A stretch of DNA of 64,000 bases from Anaspis maculata (Eukaryota > Arthropoda > Insecta > Coleoptera > Scraptiidae). The translations under genes and the position numbers were made by a program. The notes beneath the pieces were generated by a model. It had not been told where the DNA came from. It made no database searches and was given only the letters and a program-made list of their open reading frames with translations. Positions within the stretch are counted from its first letter, which is position 1. Every line of letters begins with the position of its first letter. The DNA lies in assembly GCA_949128115.1 (NCBI GenBank), contig OX421963.1:79913635-79977634 (forward strand), in the 5' to 3' direction. Shown one piece after another: positions 1-9,372 of this stretch.

Positions 1-139
1 AGCGATAATAAATCGAACCTAGAGGTGTATTTGTTAAGACAATTAACCGAACAACACTGAAAATCTCCCTAAAAAAGTGAAAACTACTTGAATGTTTGAG
101 GTTGGTCATTCTGGAGAGGTGTTTTCACCAATGACCTTG
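1..139. other. Unassigned flank
   Basis: Short AT-rich sequence left of the GTGGT target-site duplication of the old LTR element. I see no gene or repeat structure in it. Confidence 0.5.
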
Positions 140-144
140 GTGGT

Positions 145-354
145 TATTATAGGTGAACAGCACTTTAGGGATTGAACAGTGTGAACGTTATAATTATACA
201 CAATTACACAAAGCAAAGAGAATAAGAATAAGCGTTCACCACCCTGCATCCTGACATGCACTCGCTGCCAAGTAGAGATGGCGCTACCTGCCCCATGACA
301 TGGGACTGCCTATGCCGAAGTAGTAGGGTACCGGCATTCTAGATGACGCTAACA
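145..354 (-). repeat. 3' LTR of the old LTR element
   Basis: This 210-bp copy matches 14321-14584 except for a roughly 54-bp shortage in the middle and scattered substitutions. Homology breaks exactly at both ends. GTGGT abuts its outer side. The minus-strand ends are TGTTAG and CTATAATA, so the canonical CA end is not present. Confidence 0.75.
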
Positions 355-484
355 CGGCCAACCTGACGATGGGACGCTCTCGGACCAGCTCGGCCTATGC
401 TGACGTAGAAGCCAGACCTCTTGCGATGAACCAGGGACCTCTGAGGTCTTTGAAATCCAAGAAAACATCAGGTTTGGTGTCGCG
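355..484. other. Internal remnant of old LTR element
   Basis: Sequence between the left LTR and the first minisatellite units. A minus-strand open frame runs through it (349-579), but I recognise no domain and the frame crosses LTR and minisatellite. It is probably untranslated 3' sequence of the old element. Confidence 0.4.
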
Positions 485-614
485 GCCAGACAAAAAAATC
501 CACTGTAACTAAGTGTGTGTAGAGTCATCAAATAACTGAATTCTTTAATCAAGTGTAGAGTTACGACGAGCAACTTCAAGATGGTGTAGAGTTATCAAAT
601 TACTGAATTCTATA
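485..614. repeat. Minisatellite, left part (GTGTAGAGT units)
   Basis: Contains at least two units of the GTGTAGAGTTACGACGA / ATGGTGTAGAGTYATCAAA minisatellite also found at 9373-10305. The intact Gypsy element splits the array. Positions 549-600 are identical to 9373-9423, including a G variant (GACGAGCAAC) absent from the other units. Confidence 0.85.
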
Positions 615-1990
615 TGCCGCCTCCTTTCGGCTCTTACACGGCACTCAGTTACTTTTGGTATGGTAGAGCCAGGCGTGGGTTCCCAGCATCGAAGGGATTG
701 GCACAATTTATTTAGAGCGCCAACCAGGGTGCTTCTCCCGTTTTTTATTTTGAATTTCGCGGGCTTCCTGGTGCCTCCACGAAATAAACGAAAAGTAACT
801 ATAGTGATGATGACAGGTGACAGGTCAAGTTCAAGTTCACGGTGCAAAAATGACATACATGAGAAAATAAACAAACAGGTTGAGTACCACAATTGATTTT
901 AATTTATAAAATGCGTTGTAAGTAGAGGTAGCAGAGTTGTTGTGTATTAAAGGTAAGTGAAATGTTTATGTGCGTAATAAAATTAACTAGAAATGCTGCA
1001 GGTCCCTCGAAAGGAAAGCACCGAGTGTTTATCTGCTTTTGTGAGGTTATGAGGTTAAGTGGTAAGTACAAGTATCACTTGATTTTGGCACTTTTGGTGT
1101 TAATTTACCTCAAACACACCCCCAGGGTTTGGGACACCTAACACGCGTCGATAGGCGGCGTTCCGCCGTATATTGGAGTTAAATAGACCTGCCTAATGGA
1201 TCCAATACGCAAATCTATGGCTATCACCGACTCTTCAGTGAAATTCAAAATTGACGAACGAAAGCGACGCGCTTAGGGTCTTAATAGCTAGGTTAGTGGA
1301 GTAACTAGATGGTTTAGACCTCACATGTACTGGCAAACAACACCGGACTGGTTTTCTTGGGCTCTCGAGTCCGAATCCGAGTGATCACTCTGGCAGCGGT
1401 AGCGAAGTGTTCGTGGCGTCTTCTGCTGAGAAAGCGACGGTTGCGATTACGGCGCTGGTGTCAGCAGATGAAGACGTCCACTCTGCAGTTCGTCAAAGCC
1501 TTCGAGCCGTAGCCGGAGTATAACACGAAGAGTTGTATCGTAAGTGGAGGATGGTGGCTTTATGAACAAAACGGCAGCTGGCAAGCGGGAACACTGTGGA
1601 GACGTCGGCTATTTTGGGCCCCAACGAACGTGGATGACTCCTGATTTCCTTAAAATATTGACTTGAAGTCCACGAAAAACGTGACAATTATTTCTGCTCA
1701 CCTTTGTTCGATATTGCACGATTTCGATAAAAATAAACTTGACGTAGTGTGCACCAGGGTGTTTTATCTTAGAAGGCGACTGCCAACCCTTTACAGAAGT
1801 TTTAGAAGTACAACTTTCCCTGTGCGAAATTCGGTAGGTACGTCTTTTACCTTCGCTTTTTTTTTTTCTGCCTCGATTTAAACCTTATCAGCTGCCTGTC
1901 AGGCTTATCGCCCGCGCGCCAATATTCAAACCTGTACCTACTGTCATTTCATTACCTATCTAGTGGGCTTTGAGAAATAAAATTGCTACA
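615..1990 (-). repeat. 3' LTR of the Gypsy element
   Basis: 1376 bp, TG...CA. By eye it is identical to 7996-9372 except for one T fewer in a poly-T run (11 T near 1857-1867 against 12). It carries several short open frames that are duplicated in the other LTR; these reflect LTR sequence and are not genes. Confidence 0.95.
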
Positions 1991-1993
1991 CTA

Positions 1994-2004
1994 CCCCCCT
2001 CCTT
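1994..2004 (-). other. Polypurine tract of the Gypsy element
   Basis: The minus strand reads T8 then AAGGAGGGGGG followed by TAG, directly before the 3' LTR. This is the expected place and composition for the plus-strand DNA synthesis primer. Confidence 0.8.
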
Positions 2005-2012
2005 AAAAAAAA

Positions 2013-2273
2013 TGGGACTGCACGCAGGTCCATTTTTCGCTGGTATCAACTGCTGTGTGGTGTGGTACTCTGTTTTTGTAATTTTTTTGTGCATTCATTC
2101 ATCCATACATTCCAACTATAACTAAACTAACCCTACCTTAAACCTAAGCTCTATTTACACCATCATCTACCATATCTACACTATTTACACAGATCCGCCG
2201 GATCATCAGCGCTTTCGCCAATGTACAGAAATTCCGGACGAAACTGAAAAGGACAGAACATAAAACCCTAACA
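2013..2273 (-). other. Gypsy 3' untranslated region
   Basis: About 260 bp between the pol stop and the polypurine tract. It has no open frame large enough for an envelope or accessory protein. Confidence 0.7.
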
Positions 2274-5200
2274 TCATTGACCAGTGTATGGCTTCATGTC
2301 CTGAACGTGCCAACGTCCTGCATCCTTACCGTCCATGTGGTTCAATGCATAGACCGTCTTGGAGATTCTCTCTCTCACGGTGCACAATATGTACTTCGGC
2401 GCTAGTTTTCGCGAAAAATATACACCAGCATCGGACAGAACCATGTTCTTTCGCCATACCTTTGTGCCTGGGAGATATTCAACATCTCGCCTCCTAAGAT
2501 TGTAGGTTTTGGCGTATCGCTGCTGTGCTATACTGAGTTTTTCGCGAACCTCTGTAAAGACTTCTGACATGTGGCTAAGATCTTCGGCCCACGTCTCACG
2601 GGTTTCACTTGGAAAACTCGGGTCCATTTCTGGATTGTTTCCGTAAAAATCACCTCGGCAAGGAACTATTCTTCCAAAATTTAAGAACGCTGGCGAGTAC
2701 CCAGTGACCTCATTGACAGCCGTTCGAATTGCGTAACAGATCTCCGGTAGATACGCATCCCACTTCCGATGATTGTCTTTTATGTAGGAACGGATAGCGG
2801 TGCCAAGAGTTCTGTTGTAGCGTTCTACTGGATTCGCCTGAGGATGAAAACGTGCGGTATACCAGATCTTCTGTATCTTGAATTCCTCGCACACCTTTCG
2901 GAACTCAGCTCCAATGAACTGGACCCCATTGTCCGCTATGATGAATTGTGGAGCTCCATAAACCAAGAAAACATCGTTTTTCATCACCTCAGCAACAGTG
3001 GAAGATAGCGCTCGCCGTAGGGGTGCTACGACTATGTATTTTGTAAACAGGTCCGTAATGACTAACAAGTGACAAAATCCTTTGGTGGATTTTGGTAGTG
3101 GCCCAATTATGTCAACGGACACCACCTGCCATGGGAACTTCACTTTTCTGCCAACGCCCATCAACCCTGCGGCAGATTGATTGGTAGCCTTTTGAGCAGC
3201 GCAGACACGGCAGTGTTTGACGTAGCGAGCTACGTCTAAACGCATCTTTGGCCAGTAATATTCCGTTGCAATTCGAGAAAGCGTTTTAAACACACCAAAA
3301 TGTGCACTTGTTGGGTCATCGTGTGTCGACGAGAGAATGGCCTGACGTCCCTCCTTTGGAACAAGTAGTTTCCACTCCGGAACGTTGCTGTTGGACGGAA
3401 GTTTCGTAGGCACGAATTTATAAATATTACCATCCCGGATCGTCCAATGCGGATAGTCATCTGGTTTTTCTTCGATCTTTCGGCGTAAATTCAAATAAAA
3501 AGGATCGGTAATTTCGGCATTGTCCGGCAATAAGTTTTCTCTGATCTCCACGACTTCTGGTTCGCAACGAGACAGCGCGTCCGGAACGACGTTCAGCTTC
3601 CCTTTTCGGTGTTCTAGCACCATATCAAACTGCGATAGACGTACGCTCCATCTCGCCAATCTGCCTGTTGGATCCTTCATTTTGAAAAGCCATAGGAGAG
3701 AGTAATGATCCGTTATTACCTTGAATCTTGTGCCTTCGATAAATGGTCGGAATTTTTCTACTGCGAAGATCACGCCCAAGCATTCACGCTCGGTCACGCT
3801 ATAGTTTCTCTCGGTTTTCGAAAGAGTTCTACTGGCACAGGAAATGACTTTCTCCTCACCGTTGATGTTTTGTGTAAGGACTGCGCCTAAGCCAGTGTTT
3901 GACGCGTCGCACTGCACAGTAAATTCTTCAGAAAAATCCGGTCCAGACAAAACAGGGGCGGCCACCAAAGCCTCTTTGATCGAAGTGAAAGCTTTCTCGG
4001 CCGCTTCACTCCATATCACGCTGTTGCTTTTCTTGATTCCCTTTGTTAAGTCGTTTATGGGCGATATAAGCGATGAAAAATGAGGTATAAAACGGCGGTA
4101 CCACGAGCAGAGGCCTTGAAATCTTTTCACTTCCGTAACATTCCTAGGACGAGGGTAGTCGATCATGGCTTGGACTTTCGCCGGATCGGTTCGTAGACCT
4201 TTTCTGTCAACGACGAAGCCAAGGTAATTTAGAGATGGACGGAAGAAATTACACTTGTCGGAATTAATGGTCAAATTCGCTTTTCGCAAGCGATCTGCGA
4301 CTTCTCGAAGAAGGGAGATGTGTTCTTCGTACGAAGATGAGGTGACGATAATATCATCCAAGTACGCAAAAATCTTCGGCTCCAATTCCGGTCCGAATAC
4401 AGCGTCCATGAGCCTTTGCTGGGCTTGCGCGGCATTCACCAGACCAAACGGCAGCACCTTGAAGTGAAAAAGTCCGCGCCCAGGGAGTCCAAACGCAGTC
4501 TTCTCTTTACTTTCCTGATCCAACGGGATCTGCCAGAATGCGCTTCGCAAATCAATAGAGGAAAGGAACTTGGCATCTCGCAGCATACTCAATATTCTGT
4601 CGACACGTGGGAGAGGATACGAATCTCGTTTGGTGACAGAATTTAATTTTCGTCCGTCGAAGCAAAAACGAAACTCACCAGACTTTTTCTTTACAAGTAA
4701 AACGGGACTCGTCCAGGAACTAGAACTGGGTTCTATAACGTCTAATTCAAGCATCTTATCCAGTTCTTTATTAAGATGTTCGAGCATGTAGGGTGACATC
4801 AAATATTGTCTTTGACGAAATGGCTTGGCATCACCGGTGTCGATATGGTGTATCATCTTGTTGGTTCTTGGAAGTTTTCCGCTACAGTCAAGGCATTGGA
4901 ACAATTCTGTGACCTCTTTGATTTCAGACAGTTGATTTTTCGTGAATTCGTCAGGATTGTCGACGCCAGTTGTCAGCGAGTATACAGACTCAGGTACATC
5001 ATTATAAAGATCTACGGAACTCTGATCACCGTCTTGAGCTTTCCAACTGCCATTGCTGAAATCTACTGTTAGGTTAAATAGGCGGCAAAAATCGCTTCCA
5101 AGAATAAAAGGTTGCTTAATTTGTGGAACCACCAAGACTCGAAGAAGTTTGAATACTCCATTCACCATCAATGGAAGATCGACGAAACCAGAAACGTTGT

Positions 5201-5648
5201 GTGCTGCGCCATCTGCAGTCAAAATTCGCCTATGTTCGCCATTATTGCCGATTCGAAGTTTCAACGGTTCCAGTTGCTTGAATCCCTCTTCGCCGATTAT
5301 GGAGCTACTCGCGCCCGAGTCAAGTAACCCTATGATCTCTTGATCATAGACAGAAACTTTAATGTAGGGGCGATTATCGGCATTCTTGTCGATAAAGAGC
5401 GGTCCAACTTCCGGGTCAGCTGGTGCACATCTGGAATCTCTGAAGAAAGATCCAACAGAGGACAGCCATGTCTGCCAATCTTGAATATCGGTACTTATCC
5501 TGAGATCGTTTAAGTTACATTTATTGTGAAATTCTGTGTTAGATAAAATGTTTGGTCTGTAATAAGGTTGATCTTGGGGACGAATAAACGACGGGCGACG
5601 ACCTACTTCGCACGCCGTTCCTCCGCGTTTCCCGATTTGGAGCAACAT
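2274..5648 (-). CDS. pol: Gypsy Pol polyprotein (PR-RT-RH-IN)
   Basis: A 1124-residue open frame from the first ATG; in use it is probably made only as a Gag-Pol frameshift product. Domains in order: aspartic protease with DSG at 110-112; reverse transcriptase about 280-480 with catalytic D366 and YLDD at 429-432; RNase H about 575-695 with D580, E622 and D647; integrase zinc finger H776, H783, C813, C816; integrase core D846, D906, E942 with DD35E spacing. The C-terminus ends soon after a RWHVQDMKPY motif and shows no chromodomain. Known role: cuts the polyprotein, copies the RNA to DNA in the particle and inserts it in the genome. It overlaps Gag by 46 bp in the -1 frame. No stop, frameshift or missing catalytic residue is visible, so the copy may be competent. 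Confidence 0.96.
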   Translation of the reverse strand: MLLQIGKRGGTACEVGRRPSFIRPQDQPYYRPNILSNTEFHNKCNLNDLRISTDIQDWQTWLSSVGSFFRDSRCAPADPEVGPLFIDKNADNRPYIKVSVYDQEIIGLLDSGASSSIIGEEGFKQLEPLKLRIGNNGEHRRILTADGAAHNVSGFVDLPLMVNGVFKLLRVLVVPQIKQPFILGSDFCRLFNLTVDFSNGSWKAQDGDQSSVDLYNDVPESVYSLTTGVDNPDEFTKNQLSEIKEVTELFQCLDCSGKLPRTNKMIHHIDTGDAKPFRQRQYLMSPYMLEHLNKELDKMLELDVIEPSSSSWTSPVLLVKKKSGEFRFCFDGRKLNSVTKRDSYPLPRVDRILSMLRDAKFLSSIDLRSAFWQIPLDQESKEKTAFGLPGRGLFHFKVLPFGLVNAAQAQQRLMDAVFGPELEPKIFAYLDDIIVTSSSYEEHISLLREVADRLRKANLTINSDKCNFFRPSLNYLGFVVDRKGLRTDPAKVQAMIDYPRPRNVTEVKRFQGLCSWYRRFIPHFSSLISPINDLTKGIKKSNSVIWSEAAEKAFTSIKEALVAAPVLSGPDFSEEFTVQCDASNTGLGAVLTQNINGEEKVISCASRTLSKTERNYSVTERECLGVIFAVEKFRPFIEGTRFKVITDHYSLLWLFKMKDPTGRLARWSVRLSQFDMVLEHRKGKLNVVPDALSRCEPEVVEIRENLLPDNAEITDPFYLNLRRKIEEKPDDYPHWTIRDGNIYKFVPTKLPSNSNVPEWKLLVPKEGRQAILSSTHDDPTSAHFGVFKTLSRIATEYYWPKMRLDVARYVKHCRVCAAQKATNQSAAGLMGVGRKVKFPWQVVSVDIIGPLPKSTKGFCHLLVITDLFTKYIVVAPLRRALSSTVAEVMKNDVFLVYGAPQFIIADNGVQFIGAEFRKVCEEFKIQKIWYTARFHPQANPVERYNRTLGTAIRSYIKDNHRKWDAYLPEICYAIRTAVNEVTGYSPAFLNFGRIVPCRGDFYGNNPEMDPSFPSETRETWAEDLSHMSEVFTEVREKLSIAQQRYAKTYNLRRRDVEYLPGTKVWRKNMVLSDAGVYFSRKLAPKYILCTVRERISKTVYALNHMDGKDAGRWHVQDMKPYTGQ

Positions 5649-7057
5649 GTAGCAACTGTTTGGTCCTTTTTACCACATCGATAACAGAATCTTTTCCTAG
5701 TGGCTGTACAATGTACGTATGAATGGTTCGGCTGGTCGCAGTTCCAACATTTAATTTCGGAAACAGTATTTTCTGCAGGAGGTCTTGATTGGAAATTTCC
5801 GTTCTGTCCACTACGATATCCACCACGAAATCCACCACGAAATCCACCACGTGAGCTACCACGTGATCCACCACGTCCTCGATAACTTCTTTGGTAATAG
5901 TGAGAACCATTGCTCTCTTCTTTTTGTGGGAACGGGAACTGTTGCTTGTTGTCCTGTTTGTTTGGAGTCGTACTTCCACAATTCGAAACCTCAGAAACAT
6001 ATGCCAATTCCGGTTCAACTAACTTCTGCGCTCGTCCTTCACCGAGCAGTCTCTCAGTCTCTTCCATTTTGTGACAGAGTCTTACCAACTCTGCTACTGT
6101 GTCAACTTTTTGTAAACTTAAACCTCTGATAAGGTTGGGTCGAAGATTCTTCATAATATTTTTCACCTTGGTCAAGTTGGCTGGGGCTCGACTTAACCGT
6201 GCGAACAAAGTCTCCATTATCGCTACATACATGGTTGCTGACTCTCCTTTTCCCTGCTTTCGGCCTTTGATTTCCTCCCATAATATATCGTCATAGTCTC
6301 CGGGTAGAAATTCAGACTTCAGCATTATCACCAACGAATCCCAATCTCTGACTTGGGTCTTGATGGAACGGAACCAGATAAGTGCTTTGCCGACGAAGAG
6401 ATCCACTGCAGACTCGAGTAGCATCTGCTTGGTCACGTGACGGGCTTCTGCAAGTTCGTTGACTCTATCAAGGAATGAAATTAAACTAGATTTTGGTTCG
6501 CCGTCAAATGTCACTCTCCACTTATAAACTGGGACGAAACTAGATGATGCTCCAGAACTAGAACATCCTTGGAAGGGAGTAATTCCTCCTTGCGAAGTGT
6601 TAAGCGCGGCTGCGCCTGGAGAACTAGCAGCTAACGGTGCCGACGTAGCTTTACTTGAGATCTTCTCGAAGAGTTCTGCTTCCAAAAGAAGAGCGGTGGC
6701 TTTAGATTCATTTTTGTATTCGGTTTGAGTCTGTCTGTTGGCTTCAGCAATTTGAATTCGAGATATTCGTTGAGATACATGACAGAGTCTGGAGCTAGCG
6801 CGTTTACAGACGGAATCCAAGGGATCGCCTTCGAAATCATCTATCAATTCCCTAATTGACGCGAGAATGGTGTCGATAGCTTGTTTCTCATTATCAAAAT
6901 TGAAGTCTGGATCCTTAAATTCTATATTTCTAGTTCTGTCTCCATCCAAGAGTCTTCTTAACATTTTTCTTTTGTCGGCCTGCGGACGATTAGACACAGT
7001 GCCTCGTATTTTCAGTTCATAATTCAATTCGTCGATGAGAAGGTGATTTGGTTCCAT
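5603..7057 (-). CDS. gag: Gypsy Gag with zinc knuckles
   Basis: Structural protein that packages element RNA into virus-like particles. The frame is open from 7123 (506 residues), but I prefer the ATG at 7057 (484 residues): the sequence after it (MEPNHLLIDELNYELKIRG) looks like a typical retrotransposon Gag N-terminus, and the 22 residues before it do not. The central part is the capsid-like helical region. An Arg/Gly-rich stretch (RGRGGSRGSSRGG) follows, then a normal CCHC knuckle (codons 5708-5749) and a second (5645-5686) whose histidine position holds glutamine (CX2CX4QX4C). The 3' end overlaps pol and contains a GGGAAAC slippery heptamer at 5627-5633. Identity as Gag is firm from position and knuckles; the start is inferred. 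Confidence 0.93.
   Translation of the reverse strand: MEPNHLLIDELNYELKIRGTVSNRPQADKRKMLRRLLDGDRTRNIEFKDPDFNFDNEKQAIDTILASIRELIDDFEGDPLDSVCKRASSRLCHVSQRISRIQIAEANRQTQTEYKNESKATALLLEAELFEKISSKATSAPLAASSPGAAALNTSQGGITPFQGCSSSGASSSFVPVYKWRVTFDGEPKSSLISFLDRVNELAEARHVTKQMLLESAVDLFVGKALIWFRSIKTQVRDWDSLVIMLKSEFLPGDYDDILWEEIKGRKQGKGESATMYVAIMETLFARLSRAPANLTKVKNIMKNLRPNLIRGLSLQKVDTVAELVRLCHKMEETERLLGEGRAQKLVEPELAYVSEVSNCGSTTPNKQDNKQQFPFPQKEESNGSHYYQRSYRGRGGSRGSSRGGFRGGFRGGYRSGQNGNFQSRPPAENTVSEIKCWNCDQPNHSYVHCTATRKRFCYRCGKKDQTVATCCSKSGNAEERRAK
5627..5633 (-). other. -1 frameshift heptamer G GGA AAC
   Basis: In the Gag frame the minus strand reads TC-G GGA AAC, a canonical X XXY YYZ slippery site of the kind known from Mason-Pfizer monkey virus gag-pro. 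It lies inside the Gag/Pol overlap, 24 bases before the Gag stop. Slipping back one base enters the pol frame, which is open there. In the pol frame the nearest upstream stop (TAA) is only about 40 bases away, so the shift must occur in this short interval. Confidence 0.8.
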
Positions 7058-7123
7058 GATAAGAAAATTCGGCGAAATAATAGAAGAACAAACACAAAAG
7101 TCAGCAGATGTAAATTGTTTCAC

Positions 7124-7966
7124 TTAAAGTTGAGTGTTCTCAGGAACAAGAACGATAACAAAGCGCGTAGATAATTGAGAAAACAAAAAAAATTTTTTGT
7201 TTTTCTTATATTATTTTTTCTTTTGAAAAACAAAGTAAAAAATCGTAGTGATTGCTTATGCAAATGTAGACCGATTGTGGAAAGTGTCTTTCTAAATGCA
7301 AGCAAGAAAAAATCTAGATTTGGTAGGTAATTGACGTAGGTAAATAATTAATTTTAGTCGTCTAGATAAATATATAGCCTGTATAAACAGCTATAATAAA
7401 AAATCGCAACGTAGTAAATTAGGGAGGCTGTGCAAGCACAGCTACTTACTATCGTAATTTATCGTAGACGAAATGAAAAAAAAATTGCTATTGTAGGTAG
7501 GTTGTAATGATAGAAATTCGATAAACAAAACAATCGGTAATAGCTAAAGACTATTACTATTATATAAATATACTGAAAAAACAATAAGGTAGGTATCCAC
7601 AAAAAATTTCAGTAGATAAACAATTAGTTAGGTAATTTAGGTATTTTATGCAGTACCCAAAGATTACCCCGATAAATAACTAACACGGCGAAATAACAAC
7701 TTATAAATTTTGCGGTAGGCAAATTTATACTATACTTATACGACAATAACGTTATAGATACTCTTTTCTCAATAGAAGAAAAAATTTGATTGAGTAAGTA
7801 TCTAGAATAATTCAAAAGCAAAAGGCAAATAACTTATTAGCTTCTGGCTAATTTATTTCTAAAAACCTAGGGAATCATCCACGCTCACAGTCTCACACAC
7901 ATTTACACACTCACACCCCTCACGATTGTAAATCTCAAAGTTAAATTCAAAAATCTAGATATTATC
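7124..7966 (-). other. Gypsy 5' leader
   Basis: About 840 bp of A/T-rich sequence between the primer-binding site and gag, without a convincing coding frame. Presumed untranslated leader and packaging region. Confidence 0.7.
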
Positions 7967-7988
7967 GGCCCTCACGTTGGTTGCGCCA
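7967..7988 (-). other. Primer-binding site of the Gypsy element
   Basis: Seven bases inside the 5' LTR the minus strand starts TGGCGC, then AA, then CCAACGTG. This resembles the tRNA-Lys-complementary site of insect Gypsy elements (TGGCGCCCAACGTG) with two extra bases. The TGG start and position are good evidence; the tRNA identity is uncertain. Confidence 0.6.
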
Positions 7989-7995
7989 CTTTCTT

Positions 7996-9372
7996 TGCCG
8001 CCTCCTTTCGGCTCTTACACGGCACTCAGTTACTTTTGGTATGGTAGAGCCAGGCGTGGGTTCCCAGCATCGAAGGGATTGGCACAATTTATTTAGAGCG
8101 CCAACCAGGGTGCTTCTCCCGTTTTTTATTTTGAATTTCGCGGGCTTCCTGGTGCCTCCACGAAATAAACGAAAAGTAACTATAGTGATGATGACAGGTG
8201 ACAGGTCAAGTTCAAGTTCACGGTGCAAAAATGACATACATGAGAAAATAAACAAACAGGTTGAGTACCACAATTGATTTTAATTTATAAAATGCGTTGT
8301 AAGTAGAGGTAGCAGAGTTGTTGTGTATTAAAGGTAAGTGAAATGTTTATGTGCGTAATAAAATTAACTAGAAATGCTGCAGGTCCCTCGAAAGGAAAGC
8401 ACCGAGTGTTTATCTGCTTTTGTGAGGTTATGAGGTTAAGTGGTAAGTACAAGTATCACTTGATTTTGGCACTTTTGGTGTTAATTTACCTCAAACACAC
8501 CCCCAGGGTTTGGGACACCTAACACGCGTCGATAGGCGGCGTTCCGCCGTATATTGGAGTTAAATAGACCTGCCTAATGGATCCAATACGCAAATCTATG
8601 GCTATCACCGACTCTTCAGTGAAATTCAAAATTGACGAACGAAAGCGACGCGCTTAGGGTCTTAATAGCTAGGTTAGTGGAGTAACTAGATGGTTTAGAC
8701 CTCACATGTACTGGCAAACAACACCGGACTGGTTTTCTTGGGCTCTCGAGTCCGAATCCGAGTGATCACTCTGGCAGCGGTAGCGAAGTGTTCGTGGCGT
8801 CTTCTGCTGAGAAAGCGACGGTTGCGATTACGGCGCTGGTGTCAGCAGATGAAGACGTCCACTCTGCAGTTCGTCAAAGCCTTCGAGCCGTAGCCGGAGT
8901 ATAACACGAAGAGTTGTATCGTAAGTGGAGGATGGTGGCTTTATGAACAAAACGGCAGCTGGCAAGCGGGAACACTGTGGAGACGTCGGCTATTTTGGGC
9001 CCCAACGAACGTGGATGACTCCTGATTTCCTTAAAATATTGACTTGAAGTCCACGAAAAACGTGACAATTATTTCTGCTCACCTTTGTTCGATATTGCAC
9101 GATTTCGATAAAAATAAACTTGACGTAGTGTGCACCAGGGTGTTTTATCTTAGAAGGCGACTGCCAACCCTTTACAGAAGTTTTAGAAGTACAACTTTCC
9201 CTGTGCGAAATTCGGTAGGTACGTCTTTTACCTTCGCTTTTTTTTTTTTCTGCCTCGATTTAAACCTTATCAGCTGCCTGTCAGGCTTATCGCCCGCGCG
9301 CCAATATTCAAACCTGTACCTACTGTCATTTCATTACCTATCTAGTGGGCTTTGAGAAATAAAATTGCTACA
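7996..9372 (-). repeat. 5' LTR of the Gypsy element
   Basis: 1377 bp, essentially identical to 615-1990. In element orientation this LTR should hold the active promoter; I did not identify a definite TATA box or initiator. Confidence 0.95.

Larger units (their letters stand above)
615..9372 (-). mobile_element. Intact Ty3/Gypsy LTR retrotransposon
   Basis: A complete 8758-bp element in minus orientation. From its 5' end it has LTR 7996-9372, primer-binding site near 7967-7988, an A-rich leader of about 0.85 kb, Gag (5603-7057), Pol (2274-5648), polypurine tract 1994-2004 and 3' LTR 615-1990. LTRs begin TG and end CA on the plus strand (TGCCGCC...GCTACA). Both reading frames are open end to end and all catalytic motifs are present. 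There is no third frame for an envelope: only about 260 bp separate the pol stop from the polypurine tract. The near-identical LTRs mean a very recent insertion. It lies within a minisatellite, and the flanks (CTATA and TCAAG) show no target-site duplication. Confidence 0.95.

Noticed and set aside
545..892. 115-aa and 103-aa minus-strand frames near both LTR starts
   Set aside because: They are the same LTR sequence read twice; no known protein and no conservation evidence.
1991..2273. Possible envelope gene of the Gypsy element
   Set aside because: The space between pol and the 3' LTR is under 300 bp and has no long frame, so this is an envelope-less element.
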